Assembly (NCBI GenBank): GCA_035551475.1
Contig: DASZMX010000080.1
Span: 5,248-69,247 of the forward strand
Direction: 5' to 3'
Source of the DNA: DASZMX01 sp035551475
GTDB taxonomy: Bacteria > Verrucomicrobiota > Verrucomicrobiia > Limisphaerales > Palsa-1400
Length of the DNA: 64,000 bases
Every line of letters begins with the position of its first letter. Position 1 is the stretch's first letter. The notes beneath the pieces are model-generated. The model was not told where the DNA came from, did no database searches, and saw only the letters and a list, made by a program, of their open reading frames with translations. Positions 33,600 to 41,453 of the stretch are shown piece by piece. A program made the position numbers and the translations under genes.

Positions 33600-34880
33600 T
33601 TATTTTCCAATGCAATACAAATGCTCCGCCGTGCGAACAAACAACTCGTGCTGCGCGGCCGCGATCGTGGCGTGCGTCATGCCTTCCTCCATTTTTATGG
33701 TGGACAGAACCCGTCCATCCGCCGCGGAGAAAACCACGGCGGTGGCGCGCTCGCTGAGGCAATAAATCTTGCCGTCCGCCCCGGTGGGCGAGGCGCGAAA
33801 GGTTTCGCTGACGCCCGCGGGCTGGCGCCATGATTCCTTGCCGGTTTTTGGATCGAGGCAGACCATCATTTGTTTATCGCCATCGAACTCAAACAATTTC
33901 CCCTGGTAAAAAAGCGGCGTCACGCAGTCGGTGGGATACTCGGCATATTGCCAGGCGAGATTTTTGTCCGTCACATCGCCCTGCCCGCCGTCGCGAAAGG
34001 CCAGCAGCGGATTGCGCTTGGGCCCGCACACAAACACCAGGCCGTCCCCCGCCACCGGCGAAGGCACAATGCGGGAGGAGGACGGATTTTGCGGGCTGCG
34101 CAAACCGCCGGCCCGCCACAATTCGGCGCCAGTCTCAGCGTCATGCGCCGTCACATAATCCCCGCCCAGCACGATAATCTCCGCGCGTCCGCCAGACTCG
34201 ACCGCCAGCGGCGTGGTGTAGGCCTCCTGCGATTCGCGGACGGCGCCCGTCCGGCGCTCGTGCCGCCACAATTCGCGGCCGCTTTTGGCGTCCAGGCAAA
34301 GCAGGTAGGAAAGGTGCCCGCCATTTCCGTCCGCGCGCTGCAAGACTTGTATGTAAAGACGATTTTTAAACAGCAGCGGGCTCGACCCGTAGAGAAACTG
34401 AATCGCGAAACGCTCGTGATTGGCGCTGATGTTCCGCGCCCACAAGGGCTGCCCCTGAAAATCAAACGCCGCCACGTCTCCGGCTCCGCTCATCACCCAC
34501 ACGGTTTGGCCGTCGGTGACCGGTGACGGCGAGGCCATATTGTTGCGCCCGACCGAGCGGTCGCCCACCGAAACTTGCTTTTGCCACCGCTGTTTTCCGG
34601 TCGTCCGGTCGAGACAAATCAATTGGATGCTTTTGTTTTCGTCCGGGCTGCTGACGAACACTGCGTCGTCCCACACAATCGGCGTGGCGTGGCCTTCCCC
34701 CGGCAGCGGCGCGGCCCAGCGCACGTTGGCGGTTTTGCTCCAGGTGTCAGGAAGATTCGTTTCGTCGGCCGAGCCGTTGAGAAAAGGGCCGCGCCATTGC
34801 GGCCAATTGCCGGCGCGGATGGGTCCGGCGAAAAACAGGCACAGCGCGGCGGCGCCCAGAATGGCGGCTCTCGTTTGCAT
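33600..34880 (-). CDS. Secreted PQQ-like beta-propeller protein
   Basis: A 426-residue exported protein. The signal peptide (MQTRAAILGAAALCLFFAGP) is followed by NWPQWRGPFLNGSADETNLPDTWS, the usual start of planctomycete/verrucomicrobial outer-membrane-type propellers. Blades with the WxxD/TGxxxW pattern follow: LDRTTGKQRWQKQV, LDAKSGRELWRHE, HDAETGAELWRAGG, LDPKTGKESWRQ. PQQ binding cannot be established; many relatives are BamB-like scaffolds. It leads the propeller-nudix-tadA operon. Its ATG is preferred over an upstream TTG-type start. Confidence 0.88.
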   Translation of the reverse strand: MQTRAAILGAAALCLFFAGPIRAGNWPQWRGPFLNGSADETNLPDTWSKTANVRWAAPLPGEGHATPIVWDDAVFVSSPDENKSIQLICLDRTTGKQRWQKQVSVGDRSVGRNNMASPSPVTDGQTVWVMSGAGDVAAFDFQGQPLWARNISANHERFAIQFLYGSSPLLFKNRLYIQVLQRADGNGGHLSYLLCLDAKSGRELWRHERRTGAVRESQEAYTTPLAVESGGRAEIIVLGGDYVTAHDAETGAELWRAGGLRSPQNPSSSRIVPSPVAGDGLVFVCGPKRNPLLAFRDGGQGDVTDKNLAWQYAEYPTDCVTPLFYQGKLFEFDGDKQMMVCLDPKTGKESWRQPAGVSETFRASPTGADGKIYCLSERATAVVFSAADGRVLSTIKMEEGMTHATIAAAQHELFVRTAEHLYCIGK

Positions 34881-34988
34881 GCTCAAAGTGTGGTCTGGCC
34901 GCCGCCTGATGAAAACAAAATTTCACCGGAGACGGCGTTCAGGGAATTAACCAATACCGCCACCCACGCCAGGCGATAAATTGGCCGC

Positions 34989-35528
34989 ATGGATGCAACA
35001 ACTCTTGAAGAACCCCAGCCGGCGGTGCAAAGCGGCCACGGCATCAAAGCCGTGCGCGCCTGCACGATTAATCAGCCGGTCGAAGCGCTTTACAATTTCT
35101 GGCGGACTCTGGAAAACCTCCCGCTCGTCATGAAAAATCTGGTTTCCGTGACTCCCATTTCGTCCACGCGCTCCCATTGGGTGGCGCGCGGCGCGCGCGG
35201 CAAAACCATTGAATGGGACGCCCTCATTATCAATGAGCATCCCAACGAATTAATCGCCTGGAAAACAGCGGAGAACTCCGATGTCGCGCACGCTGGCTCC
35301 GTTCGTTTTCGGCCCGCGCCGGGCGGCCGCGGCACGGAGGTCGTTGTGACTTTCGAATACGACCCCATGCATTTCGACCTGAAAATCTTCAGCCGCCTTT
35401 TCGGCAAAAAACCCGCCGATACTCTCGGCGCGGATTTATACCGTTTTAAAGCCTTGATGGAAACGGGCGAGGCGCCCACCAACGAGGGTCAATCGGCCGG
35501 GGCCGGCCAAAAAGAGGAGGCCGCATGA
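34989..35528 (+). CDS. SRPBCC (START-like) family protein
   Basis: A 179-residue protein of the cyclase/dehydrase branch of the SRPBCC superfamily. The helix-grip fold is suggested by VRACTINQPVEALYNFWRTLENLPLVM, then VTPISSTRSHWVARGARGKTIEWDALIINEHP and GTEVVVTFEYDP. Such proteins bind small hydrophobic ligands. Its stop overlaps the next gene's start as ATGA. The pair SRPBCC plus zinc dehydrogenase recurs in many bacteria, often with stress-linked functions. The ligand is unknown. Confidence 0.88.
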   Translation: MDATTLEEPQPAVQSGHGIKAVRACTINQPVEALYNFWRTLENLPLVMKNLVSVTPISSTRSHWVARGARGKTIEWDALIINEHPNELIAWKTAENSDVAHAGSVRFRPAPGGRGTEVVVTFEYDPMHFDLKIFSRLFGKKPADTLGADLYRFKALMETGEAPTNEGQSAGAGQKEEAA

Positions 35529-36715
35529 AGGCGCTTTGCTGGCTGGGAAAACATAATTTGGGCGTCGAAAACGTGCCCGATCCCAAAATTCTTAATCCGG
35601 GCGATGTCATCGTCAAAATCACCACCACCGCCATTTGCGGCTCCGATTTGCATCTTTACGCCGGCTACATTCCAAGCCTGAAAGCCGGCGATATTCTGGG
35701 CCATGAATTCATGGGCATCGTGGAGGAGGTCGGGCCGGAAGTGAAACGTCTCAAGGTCGGCGACCGCGTCGTGGTGCCCTTCACCATTTCGTGCGGACGC
35801 TGCCATTTTTGTCAACACGATCTTTGGTCGCTCTGCGACAATTCCAACCCGAACGCTGTTGAACTGGAAAAAATCACCGGCTACAGCACGGCGGGATTGT
35901 TCGGCTACTCCCACCTTTACGGCGGTTACGCCGGCGGCCAGGCCCAATATGCGCGCGTTCCCTACGCGGATTTTGGCCCGATCAGAATCGAAAGCGATCT
36001 GGATGATGAGAAGGTGTTGTTTCTCTCCGATATTTTTCCCACCGGCTACATGGCGGCGGAGAATTGCAATATCCAATCTGGCGACGTCGTGGCGGTGTGG
36101 GGCTGTGGGCCGGTGGGCCAGTTTGCCATTCGCAGCGCCCTGCTGTTGGGCGCCGAAAAAGTCATTGCCATCGACGACGTGCCGGAACGCGTGGAAATGG
36201 CGGAGCAAGCCGGCGCGCAGGTCATCTGGGCCAACAGCGAAGACGTCTCCGATCAAATCAAGCAGGCCACCGGCGGACGCGGCCCGGACGCATGCATCGA
36301 CGCCGTGGGCATGGAGGCTCACGGCTCCACCTACGACGCCATCAAACAATCCTTAAAACTCGAAACCGACCGGCCTTACGCCTTGCGCCAGGCGATCAAT
36401 CTCTGTCGCAAGGGCGGGACCGTTTCCATTCCCGGCGTCTATGCGGGCTTTTTGGACAAAATGCCTTTCGGCGCCGCGGTGGCGAAAGGTTTGACGTTCA
36501 AGATGGGCCAAACCCACGTCCAACGTTACCTGCGCCCGCTTCTCGATCTCGTGGAAAAAGGCGCGATCGACCCTTCGTTTGTCATTACCCATCGCGCGCC
36601 TTTGACCGACGCGCCAAAAGCGTACGAAATCTTCGCGAAAAAAGAGGACAAGTGCATTAAAGTGGTGCTCAAGCCGTGGGAAGACGGCGCCCCTGGCGCC
36701 AACGGCGAGGTTTGA
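35525..36715 (+). CDS. Zinc-dependent alcohol/formaldehyde dehydrogenase
   Basis: A 396-residue medium-chain dehydrogenase. Catalytic zinc ligands are Cys38 (AICGSDLHLY) and His60-Glu61 (GHEFMG). The structural zinc loop Cys90, 93, 96, 104 is complete (SCGRCHFC). The cofactor fold is VWGCGPVGQFAIRSALLLG with IDDVPERVEMA. It resembles glutathione-independent formaldehyde dehydrogenases and related enzymes. The exact substrate is uncertain. It is translationally coupled to the SRPBCC gene. Confidence 0.92.
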   Translation: MKALCWLGKHNLGVENVPDPKILNPGDVIVKITTTAICGSDLHLYAGYIPSLKAGDILGHEFMGIVEEVGPEVKRLKVGDRVVVPFTISCGRCHFCQHDLWSLCDNSNPNAVELEKITGYSTAGLFGYSHLYGGYAGGQAQYARVPYADFGPIRIESDLDDEKVLFLSDIFPTGYMAAENCNIQSGDVVAVWGCGPVGQFAIRSALLLGAEKVIAIDDVPERVEMAEQAGAQVIWANSEDVSDQIKQATGGRGPDACIDAVGMEAHGSTYDAIKQSLKLETDRPYALRQAINLCRKGGTVSIPGVYAGFLDKMPFGAAVAKGLTFKMGQTHVQRYLRPLLDLVEKGAIDPSFVITHRAPLTDAPKAYEIFAKKEDKCIKVVLKPWEDGAPGANGEV

Positions 36716-36769
36716 CAGGCGACGCAGCGCCGCCTTGCGTTAGGCCGGGTTTTGCCTATCCTGCGGCGA

Positions 36770-37522
36770 ATGTTCCGTGACAAGAAAGTTGTGGTGGTCA
36801 TGCCCGCCTACAATGCGGCCAAGACCCTCGTCCAGACCTATAACGAAGTCATGGAGCAGAACGTGGTGGATCGGGTCATCATCGTCGATGATGCCAGCCG
36901 CGATGAAACCTCCCAAATCGCGCGCACCCTGCCGCAGACCATCGTCCTGACGCACCCGCGCAATCTCGGCTACGGCGGCAATCAAAAAAGCTGCTACCGT
37001 CTCGCGCTCGAGCAAGGCGCGGACATTGTCATCATGGTCCATCCGGATTCGCAGTACACGCCCAAGCTTATTCCCGCGATGGCCTCGATGATTGCCAGCG
37101 GGCTTTATCCCTGTGTGCTGGGCAGCCGGATTCTGGGCAATTACGCGCTGCGCGGCGGCATGCCGCTCTGGAAATACATCGCCAACCGATTCTTGACGCT
37201 GGCCGAAAACATCCTGCTCGGAGCCAAGCTGTCCGAATACCACACCGGTTACCGCGCCTTTTCGCGCGAACTGCTGGAGCGCCTGCCGCTGGGCGAAAAC
37301 TCCAACGACTTTGTGTTTGACAACCAGATGCTCGCCCAGATCCTCTGGTTCGATTACACCATCGCCGAGGTCAGTTGCCCCACCCGTTATTTTGACGACG
37401 CCTCCTCCATCAATTTCCGCCGCAGCGTCACGTATGGTTTTGGCTGCCTCGGCGCCGCCCTGCAATTCCGCCTTTCCAAATGGGGTCTGCTGTCCACGCC
37501 CCGCTTTCCCAAATCCACATGA
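36770..37522 (+). CDS. Family 2 glycosyltransferase (polyprenyl-phosphate type)
   Basis: A 250-residue GT2 enzyme related to dolichol/undecaprenyl-phosphate glycosyltransferases. The nucleotide-sugar fold begins KKVVVVMPAYNAAKTLVQTYNE, with IIVDDASRDET and the motif HPDSQYTPKLIP, where many members have DADGQY. NLGYGGNQKSCYRLAL and YHTGYRAFSRELLE are typical. No C-terminal membrane helices are present. The acceptor is unknown. Its stop overlaps the next start as ATGA, tying it to a propeller protein and a membrane exporter. Confidence 0.9.
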   Translation: MFRDKKVVVVMPAYNAAKTLVQTYNEVMEQNVVDRVIIVDDASRDETSQIARTLPQTIVLTHPRNLGYGGNQKSCYRLALEQGADIVIMVHPDSQYTPKLIPAMASMIASGLYPCVLGSRILGNYALRGGMPLWKYIANRFLTLAENILLGAKLSEYHTGYRAFSRELLERLPLGENSNDFVFDNQMLAQILWFDYTIAEVSCPTRYFDDASSINFRRSVTYGFGCLGAALQFRLSKWGLLSTPRFPKST

Positions 37523-38538
37523 ACCTGCGCCTCCTCGCCACCCTTTTGCTTCTCGGTTGCGCCCGCCTCGCGTCCGCCGCCGATTTGTATTATCTCACCC
37601 ACGAAATTCCCATCGGCGGCGAGGGCGGGTGGGATTATCTCTCGCTGGATGCCGCCGCGCGCCGCCTTTACGTCACGCATGCCACCAAAGTGGTCGTCAT
37701 CGATGTGGATCGCGAAGGCATTCTGGGACAGATCACCGGCACGCCGGGCGTGCATGGTTTCGCGCTGGCCCCAGAATTGAAACGCGGCTTCGCCAGCAAC
37801 GGCCGTGAAGGAACCGTCAGCATCGTCGATCTGCTGACCCTCAAGACGATTTCCAAAACCACCGCCGGCGAAAATCCCGACGCCATCATTTACGAGGCCG
37901 GCCGGCAGGAAGTTTACGCCTTTAACGGGCGCAGCCCATCCGTCACGGTCATCGCCGCCGCGACCGGCGTTGTTGTCACCAACACGCCGCTTCCCGGCAA
38001 GCCGGAATTCGCCGCCGCCGATGCCTTCACGGGCCGCGTTTATTGCAACATCGAGGATAAAAACGAAGTCGTGGTTCTGGATGCCAAAACCCACGCGGTC
38101 GTTCAGGTGTGGCCGATTACACCGGGCGAAGAAGCTTCCGGCATGGCCATTGATCCCGCGACCCATCACCTTTTCATTGGCTGCCACAATGAGCGCATGT
38201 TGATGCTCAACGCCGCCACCGGCGGACTTCTCGATAAGGTTGCCATCGGGCAAGGCGTGGATGCTTGCGCGTTCGATCCGGGCACGCAACTGGCCTTCAG
38301 CTCCTGCGGCGATGGCACGACCACCATCGCGCGGGAATTGGGCGGCAAACTCGAAGTGGTGCAAACGCTCTGGACGCGCCGCGGCGCCCGCACCATGGCC
38401 CTCGATCCGCAAACTCATAAAATCTATCTTGCCACCGTCGATTACGAAGCCCAACCGGATGATCAGACCCGTCGCCCGCGCCAGATTCCCAACACCCTGA
38501 AGGTCCTGGTCTATTCGATGGCGAAATCCGCGCCATGA
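37519..38538 (+). CDS. Exported YncE-like beta-propeller protein
   Basis: A 339-residue exported protein. The signal region (MNLRLLATLLLLGCARLASAADL) may be cleaved at ASA-AD, or may carry a lipobox at LLGC; both readings are possible. Seven-bladed propeller repeats follow: YLSLDAAARRLYVTHATKVVVIDVD, VSIVDLLTLKTI, VTVIAAATGVV, VVVLDAKTHAVV, LMLNAATGGLLDKV. Related YncE-type proteins bind ligands or DNA or act on surfaces. Its role with the transferase and the permease is unknown. Confidence 0.85.
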   Translation: MNLRLLATLLLLGCARLASAADLYYLTHEIPIGGEGGWDYLSLDAAARRLYVTHATKVVVIDVDREGILGQITGTPGVHGFALAPELKRGFASNGREGTVSIVDLLTLKTISKTTAGENPDAIIYEAGRQEVYAFNGRSPSVTVIAAATGVVVTNTPLPGKPEFAAADAFTGRVYCNIEDKNEVVVLDAKTHAVVQVWPITPGEEASGMAIDPATHHLFIGCHNERMLMLNAATGGLLDKVAIGQGVDACAFDPGTQLAFSSCGDGTTTIARELGGKLEVVQTLWTRRGARTMALDPQTHKIYLATVDYEAQPDDQTRRPRQIPNTLKVLVYSMAKSAP

Positions 38539-40253
38539 CGCCGTCGCCGCTGCTTCTTCTGGCGCGCGTCAACGCCCTGCAATCCTGGCGCCGCATCAAG
38601 GCGGTCCGCTCCACGTCCCGGCTTCTCTCCGCTTCCATCGGGTTTTTTATCGTCGCTTATTTGAGCGTCTCCTTTGTGCTGTTTTGGAAAGGCCTGCAAT
38701 TCCTCAACAACTTTCCGGCCCTCGGCTCCATCCTCACCGAACGCCTTTTCTTCCTGCTGTTCTTTTTTCTGTTCGTGCTTTTATTTGTCAGCAACCTCGT
38801 CATCAGTTACGGAAACTTTTTCCGCCATCGCGAAACTCATTTCCTGACGGCCCTGCCGCTCGATCCGCAAACCATCTTCCGTTGGAAATTTCTGGAATCG
38901 ACGCTGCTCGCGTCGTGGGCGTTTCTTTTTTTGATCGCGCCGCTGCTCGCCGCCTATGGCTTAAGCCGCGGTGTGCCGTGGCATTTTTATGCGATGACGC
39001 TCGTGGCGCTGGGTCTCTACATTGTGCTGCCGAGCGTGGCCGGCGCCTGGGCGGCGCTGGGTCTCGCGCGTTATCTGGATCGCCGCTCGTTTCAAGTCAC
39101 GGCCGTTCTAATCCTCGTCATCTCCATTCCGCTGCTCACGCTTTGGTTTCGTCCAGAAACGCTCACCGACACTTCCACCGACACCCGCGTGCTGGCCACG
39201 TTGGACAAGCTCCTCATGCGCACCCGTTTTTCGGAATCGCCATGGCTGCCCAGTTTTTGGCTTTCCACCAGCGTGCTGCAATGGGCCGAGGGGGCGGTCA
39301 AAGCTTCCGGGTTTTTTCTCCTGGTGCTGTTGAGTTACGTCGCGTTTTTTGGCTTCGCCACGTTCACCCGCACGGGCGCGATTTTTTACGACGCCTTTTC
39401 GCATGTGCAAAGTCGCGAGAGCATTTTCGTCCGCTGGCGGTGGTTTCAAAATCACCGGCGGCGCCGCGATGAATTTGATTTTGCCGTCGGCCCGCTGGAA
39501 AAAATCGCCGCCTTCGCCTATCGCGGCTCGTCCGACATTCGCGCGGTGCTGGTCAAGGATGCGCGCATGTTTTGGCGCGACACCACCCAATGGGGCCAAA
39601 CTCTGGTGCTTTTTGGGTTGCTCTGCGTGTACATCATAAACCTGCGCCACTTTTCTCAACAGTTGACCAATCAATTCTGGATCCACCTTGTTTCCTACCT
39701 GAATCTTGGCGCTTGCTCGCTGAACCTCGCCACACTCACCACGCGTTTCGTCTATCCGCAATTCTCGCTGGAAGGCAAACGGCTCTGGATCATCGGCATG
39801 GCGCCGCTTGGCTTGAAACGCGTGCTCGAAGCCAAGTTCTGGCTGGCCACGCGCGCCGCCTTGCTCGTCACCCTCAGCCTCATTTTCCTCTCCTGCCACA
39901 TGCTGCGCATGCCGTGGGATCGGACGCTTTACATGGGCCTGATTGTCGCGACCATGACCTTTACTTTGACGGGGCTGGCCCTGGGTCTCGGCGCGATTTA
40001 TCCCAATTTTCGCGAGGAAAATCCGGCGAAGATCGTCAGCGGCTTCGGCGGCACGCTCTGCCTGGCTCTCAGCTTCATGTACATTGTCGGCGCCATCACT
40101 TCCCTCGCGATTGCCTCACCCTGGGGCTGGCACGGGGAGGCGTCGCTGTGGTGGATACTTTCCGGCTGGTCGATTTTCGCCGCCCTCTCCCTCACGCTCG
40201 GCTGGCTGCCCTACCGCCTCGGCTTGCGCCGCGTGCAATCGCTCGAAGTGTAA
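38535..40253 (+). CDS. Polytopic membrane protein, putative ABC exporter permease
   Basis: A 572-residue protein with about twelve hydrophobic segments. They begin at SIGFFIVAYLSVSFVLFW and include LFFLLFFFLFVLLFVSNLVI. The tail LTLGWLPYRLGLRRVQSLEV and segments such as HRETHFLTALPLDPQTIFRWKF and KRLWIIGMAPLGLKRVLEAKFW match putative ABC-exporter permeases. No ATPase gene is adjacent. It is coupled to the propeller gene by ATGA, so a three-gene unit ends here. A substrate made by the glycosyltransferase is conceivable, but that is inference. Confidence 0.72.
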   Translation: MTPSPLLLLARVNALQSWRRIKAVRSTSRLLSASIGFFIVAYLSVSFVLFWKGLQFLNNFPALGSILTERLFFLLFFFLFVLLFVSNLVISYGNFFRHRETHFLTALPLDPQTIFRWKFLESTLLASWAFLFLIAPLLAAYGLSRGVPWHFYAMTLVALGLYIVLPSVAGAWAALGLARYLDRRSFQVTAVLILVISIPLLTLWFRPETLTDTSTDTRVLATLDKLLMRTRFSESPWLPSFWLSTSVLQWAEGAVKASGFFLLVLLSYVAFFGFATFTRTGAIFYDAFSHVQSRESIFVRWRWFQNHRRRRDEFDFAVGPLEKIAAFAYRGSSDIRAVLVKDARMFWRDTTQWGQTLVLFGLLCVYIINLRHFSQQLTNQFWIHLVSYLNLGACSLNLATLTTRFVYPQFSLEGKRLWIIGMAPLGLKRVLEAKFWLATRAALLVTLSLIFLSCHMLRMPWDRTLYMGLIVATMTFTLTGLALGLGAIYPNFREENPAKIVSGFGGTLCLALSFMYIVGAITSLAIASPWGWHGEASLWWILSGWSIFAALSLTLGWLPYRLGLRRVQSLEV

Positions 40254-40254
40254 A

Positions 40255-41274
40255 CTATAATAACCGCGGCTGCCGCCCGCTGGCCGGCGCGATGCCCAGC
40301 TTTTTGTGCGTCAACTCCGTCGCCACCCGCCCTTGCGGCGTGCGGTTGAGATAGCCTTCCATGATCAAAAACGGCTCGTAAACTTCCTCCAGCGTGTCCG
40401 GCTCCTCGCCCACCGCCACCGCCAGCGAGCCCAATCCGACCGGCCCGCCGCCGAATTTCAGCACGATGGTTTCGAGGATGCGTTTGTCCATTTCATCCAG
40501 GCCGTTCTGGTCAATCGCCAGCATCGCCAGCGCCTGGTCCGCCACCGGCGCCGTGATCCGCCCGTCCGCCTTCACCTGCGCATAATCCCGCACCCGCCGC
40601 AGCAGGTTGTTCGCGATGCGCGGCGTGCCGCGGCTGCGCCGGGCGATCTCCAGCGCCCCATGCTCATCGATGGCGATCCCCAGCAAACCCGCCGACCGCG
40701 TCACGATATGCAGCAGTTGCGCGCTGTCATAATAATCCAGCCGCTCCCGGATCGGAAACCGTGTCAATAATGGCGCGGTCAACAAGCCGCTCCGCGTTGT
40801 CGCCCCAATGAGCGTGAAGCGCGGCAGGTTTAAACGCACGCTGCGCGCGTTCGGCCCAGTGTCAATGATAATGTCCAGCTTGAAATCCTCCATCGCCGGA
40901 TACAAATATTCCTCGATCGTTTTTTGCAGCCGATGAATCTCATCAATAAATAAAACGTCGCCCTCCTCCAGGTTCGTCAGCAGCCCCGCCAAATCCGCCG
41001 CCTTCTCAATGGTCGGCCCGCTGGTGGCTTTCACATTGACGCCCATGGCCTTGGCGATGATGTGCGCGAGGGTGGTTTTGCCCAAGCCGGGCGGCCCGCT
41101 GAAAAGCAAATGATCAATCGCCTCGCCGCGCTGCTTGGCCGCCTGCACCGCGATTTCCAGCCGCTCCTTGACGATGGCCTGGCCAGTGAATTCGGCAAAC
41201 CCCGCCGGGCGCAGCGTCATTTCCAACGCGGCATCGGGCTTGGCAAGGACATCTGAGACCAACCGTTCCGGCAT
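40255..41274 (-). CDS. ruvB: Holliday junction branch-migration helicase RuvB
   Basis: A 339-residue AAA+ motor that works with RuvA to move Holliday junctions. Walker A is GPPGLGKTTLAHIIA, Walker B LFIDEIHRL, sensor I GATTRSG, and the arginine finger region LTRFPI. The C-terminal winged helix (GYLNRTPQGRVAT) is present. ruvA and ruvC are not in the window. It ends one base from the convergent permease gene. The start MPERLVSD was chosen. Confidence 0.97.
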   Translation of the reverse strand: MPERLVSDVLAKPDAALEMTLRPAGFAEFTGQAIVKERLEIAVQAAKQRGEAIDHLLFSGPPGLGKTTLAHIIAKAMGVNVKATSGPTIEKAADLAGLLTNLEEGDVLFIDEIHRLQKTIEEYLYPAMEDFKLDIIIDTGPNARSVRLNLPRFTLIGATTRSGLLTAPLLTRFPIRERLDYYDSAQLLHIVTRSAGLLGIAIDEHGALEIARRSRGTPRIANNLLRRVRDYAQVKADGRITAPVADQALAMLAIDQNGLDEMDKRILETIVLKFGGGPVGLGSLAVAVGEEPDTLEEVYEPFLIMEGYLNRTPQGRVATELTHKKLGIAPASGRQPRLL

Positions 41275-41395
41275 GGCGCCTAGAATGATCAGGCGCGCCA
41301 AAACGACAAGGTCAAACTCCAGATTTCCGTGATTTTACGGGCGTTCTCCCGCAGCCTTCGCGCCGGCCCGCGCTCAACCAAAATCAGTGCTATTT

Positions 41396-41430
41396 TTGAC
41401 AAAAACCAGTTAGCAGACGTATCTTATAAT
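41396..41430 (+). promoter_or_regulatory. hppA: Predicted sigma-70 promoter of hppA
   Basis: TTGACA at 41396-41401 is a perfect -35 box. Eighteen bases on is TATCTT (41420-41425), overlapped by a perfect TATAAT at 41425-41430. The spacing of 18 favours TATCTT as -10. The ATG of the pyrophosphatase lies 24 bases past TATAAT. The region is clearly AT-richer than its surroundings, as expected for a promoter of an abundant membrane protein. Confidence 0.65.
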
Positions 41431-41453
41431 TCCGATACTTAACCGCGAAACAT

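Noticed and set aside
36716..36769. Earlier TTG start for the glycosyltransferase at 36752
   Set aside because: The ATG at 36770 gives the normal GT2 N-terminus beginning just before KKVVVVMPAYN.
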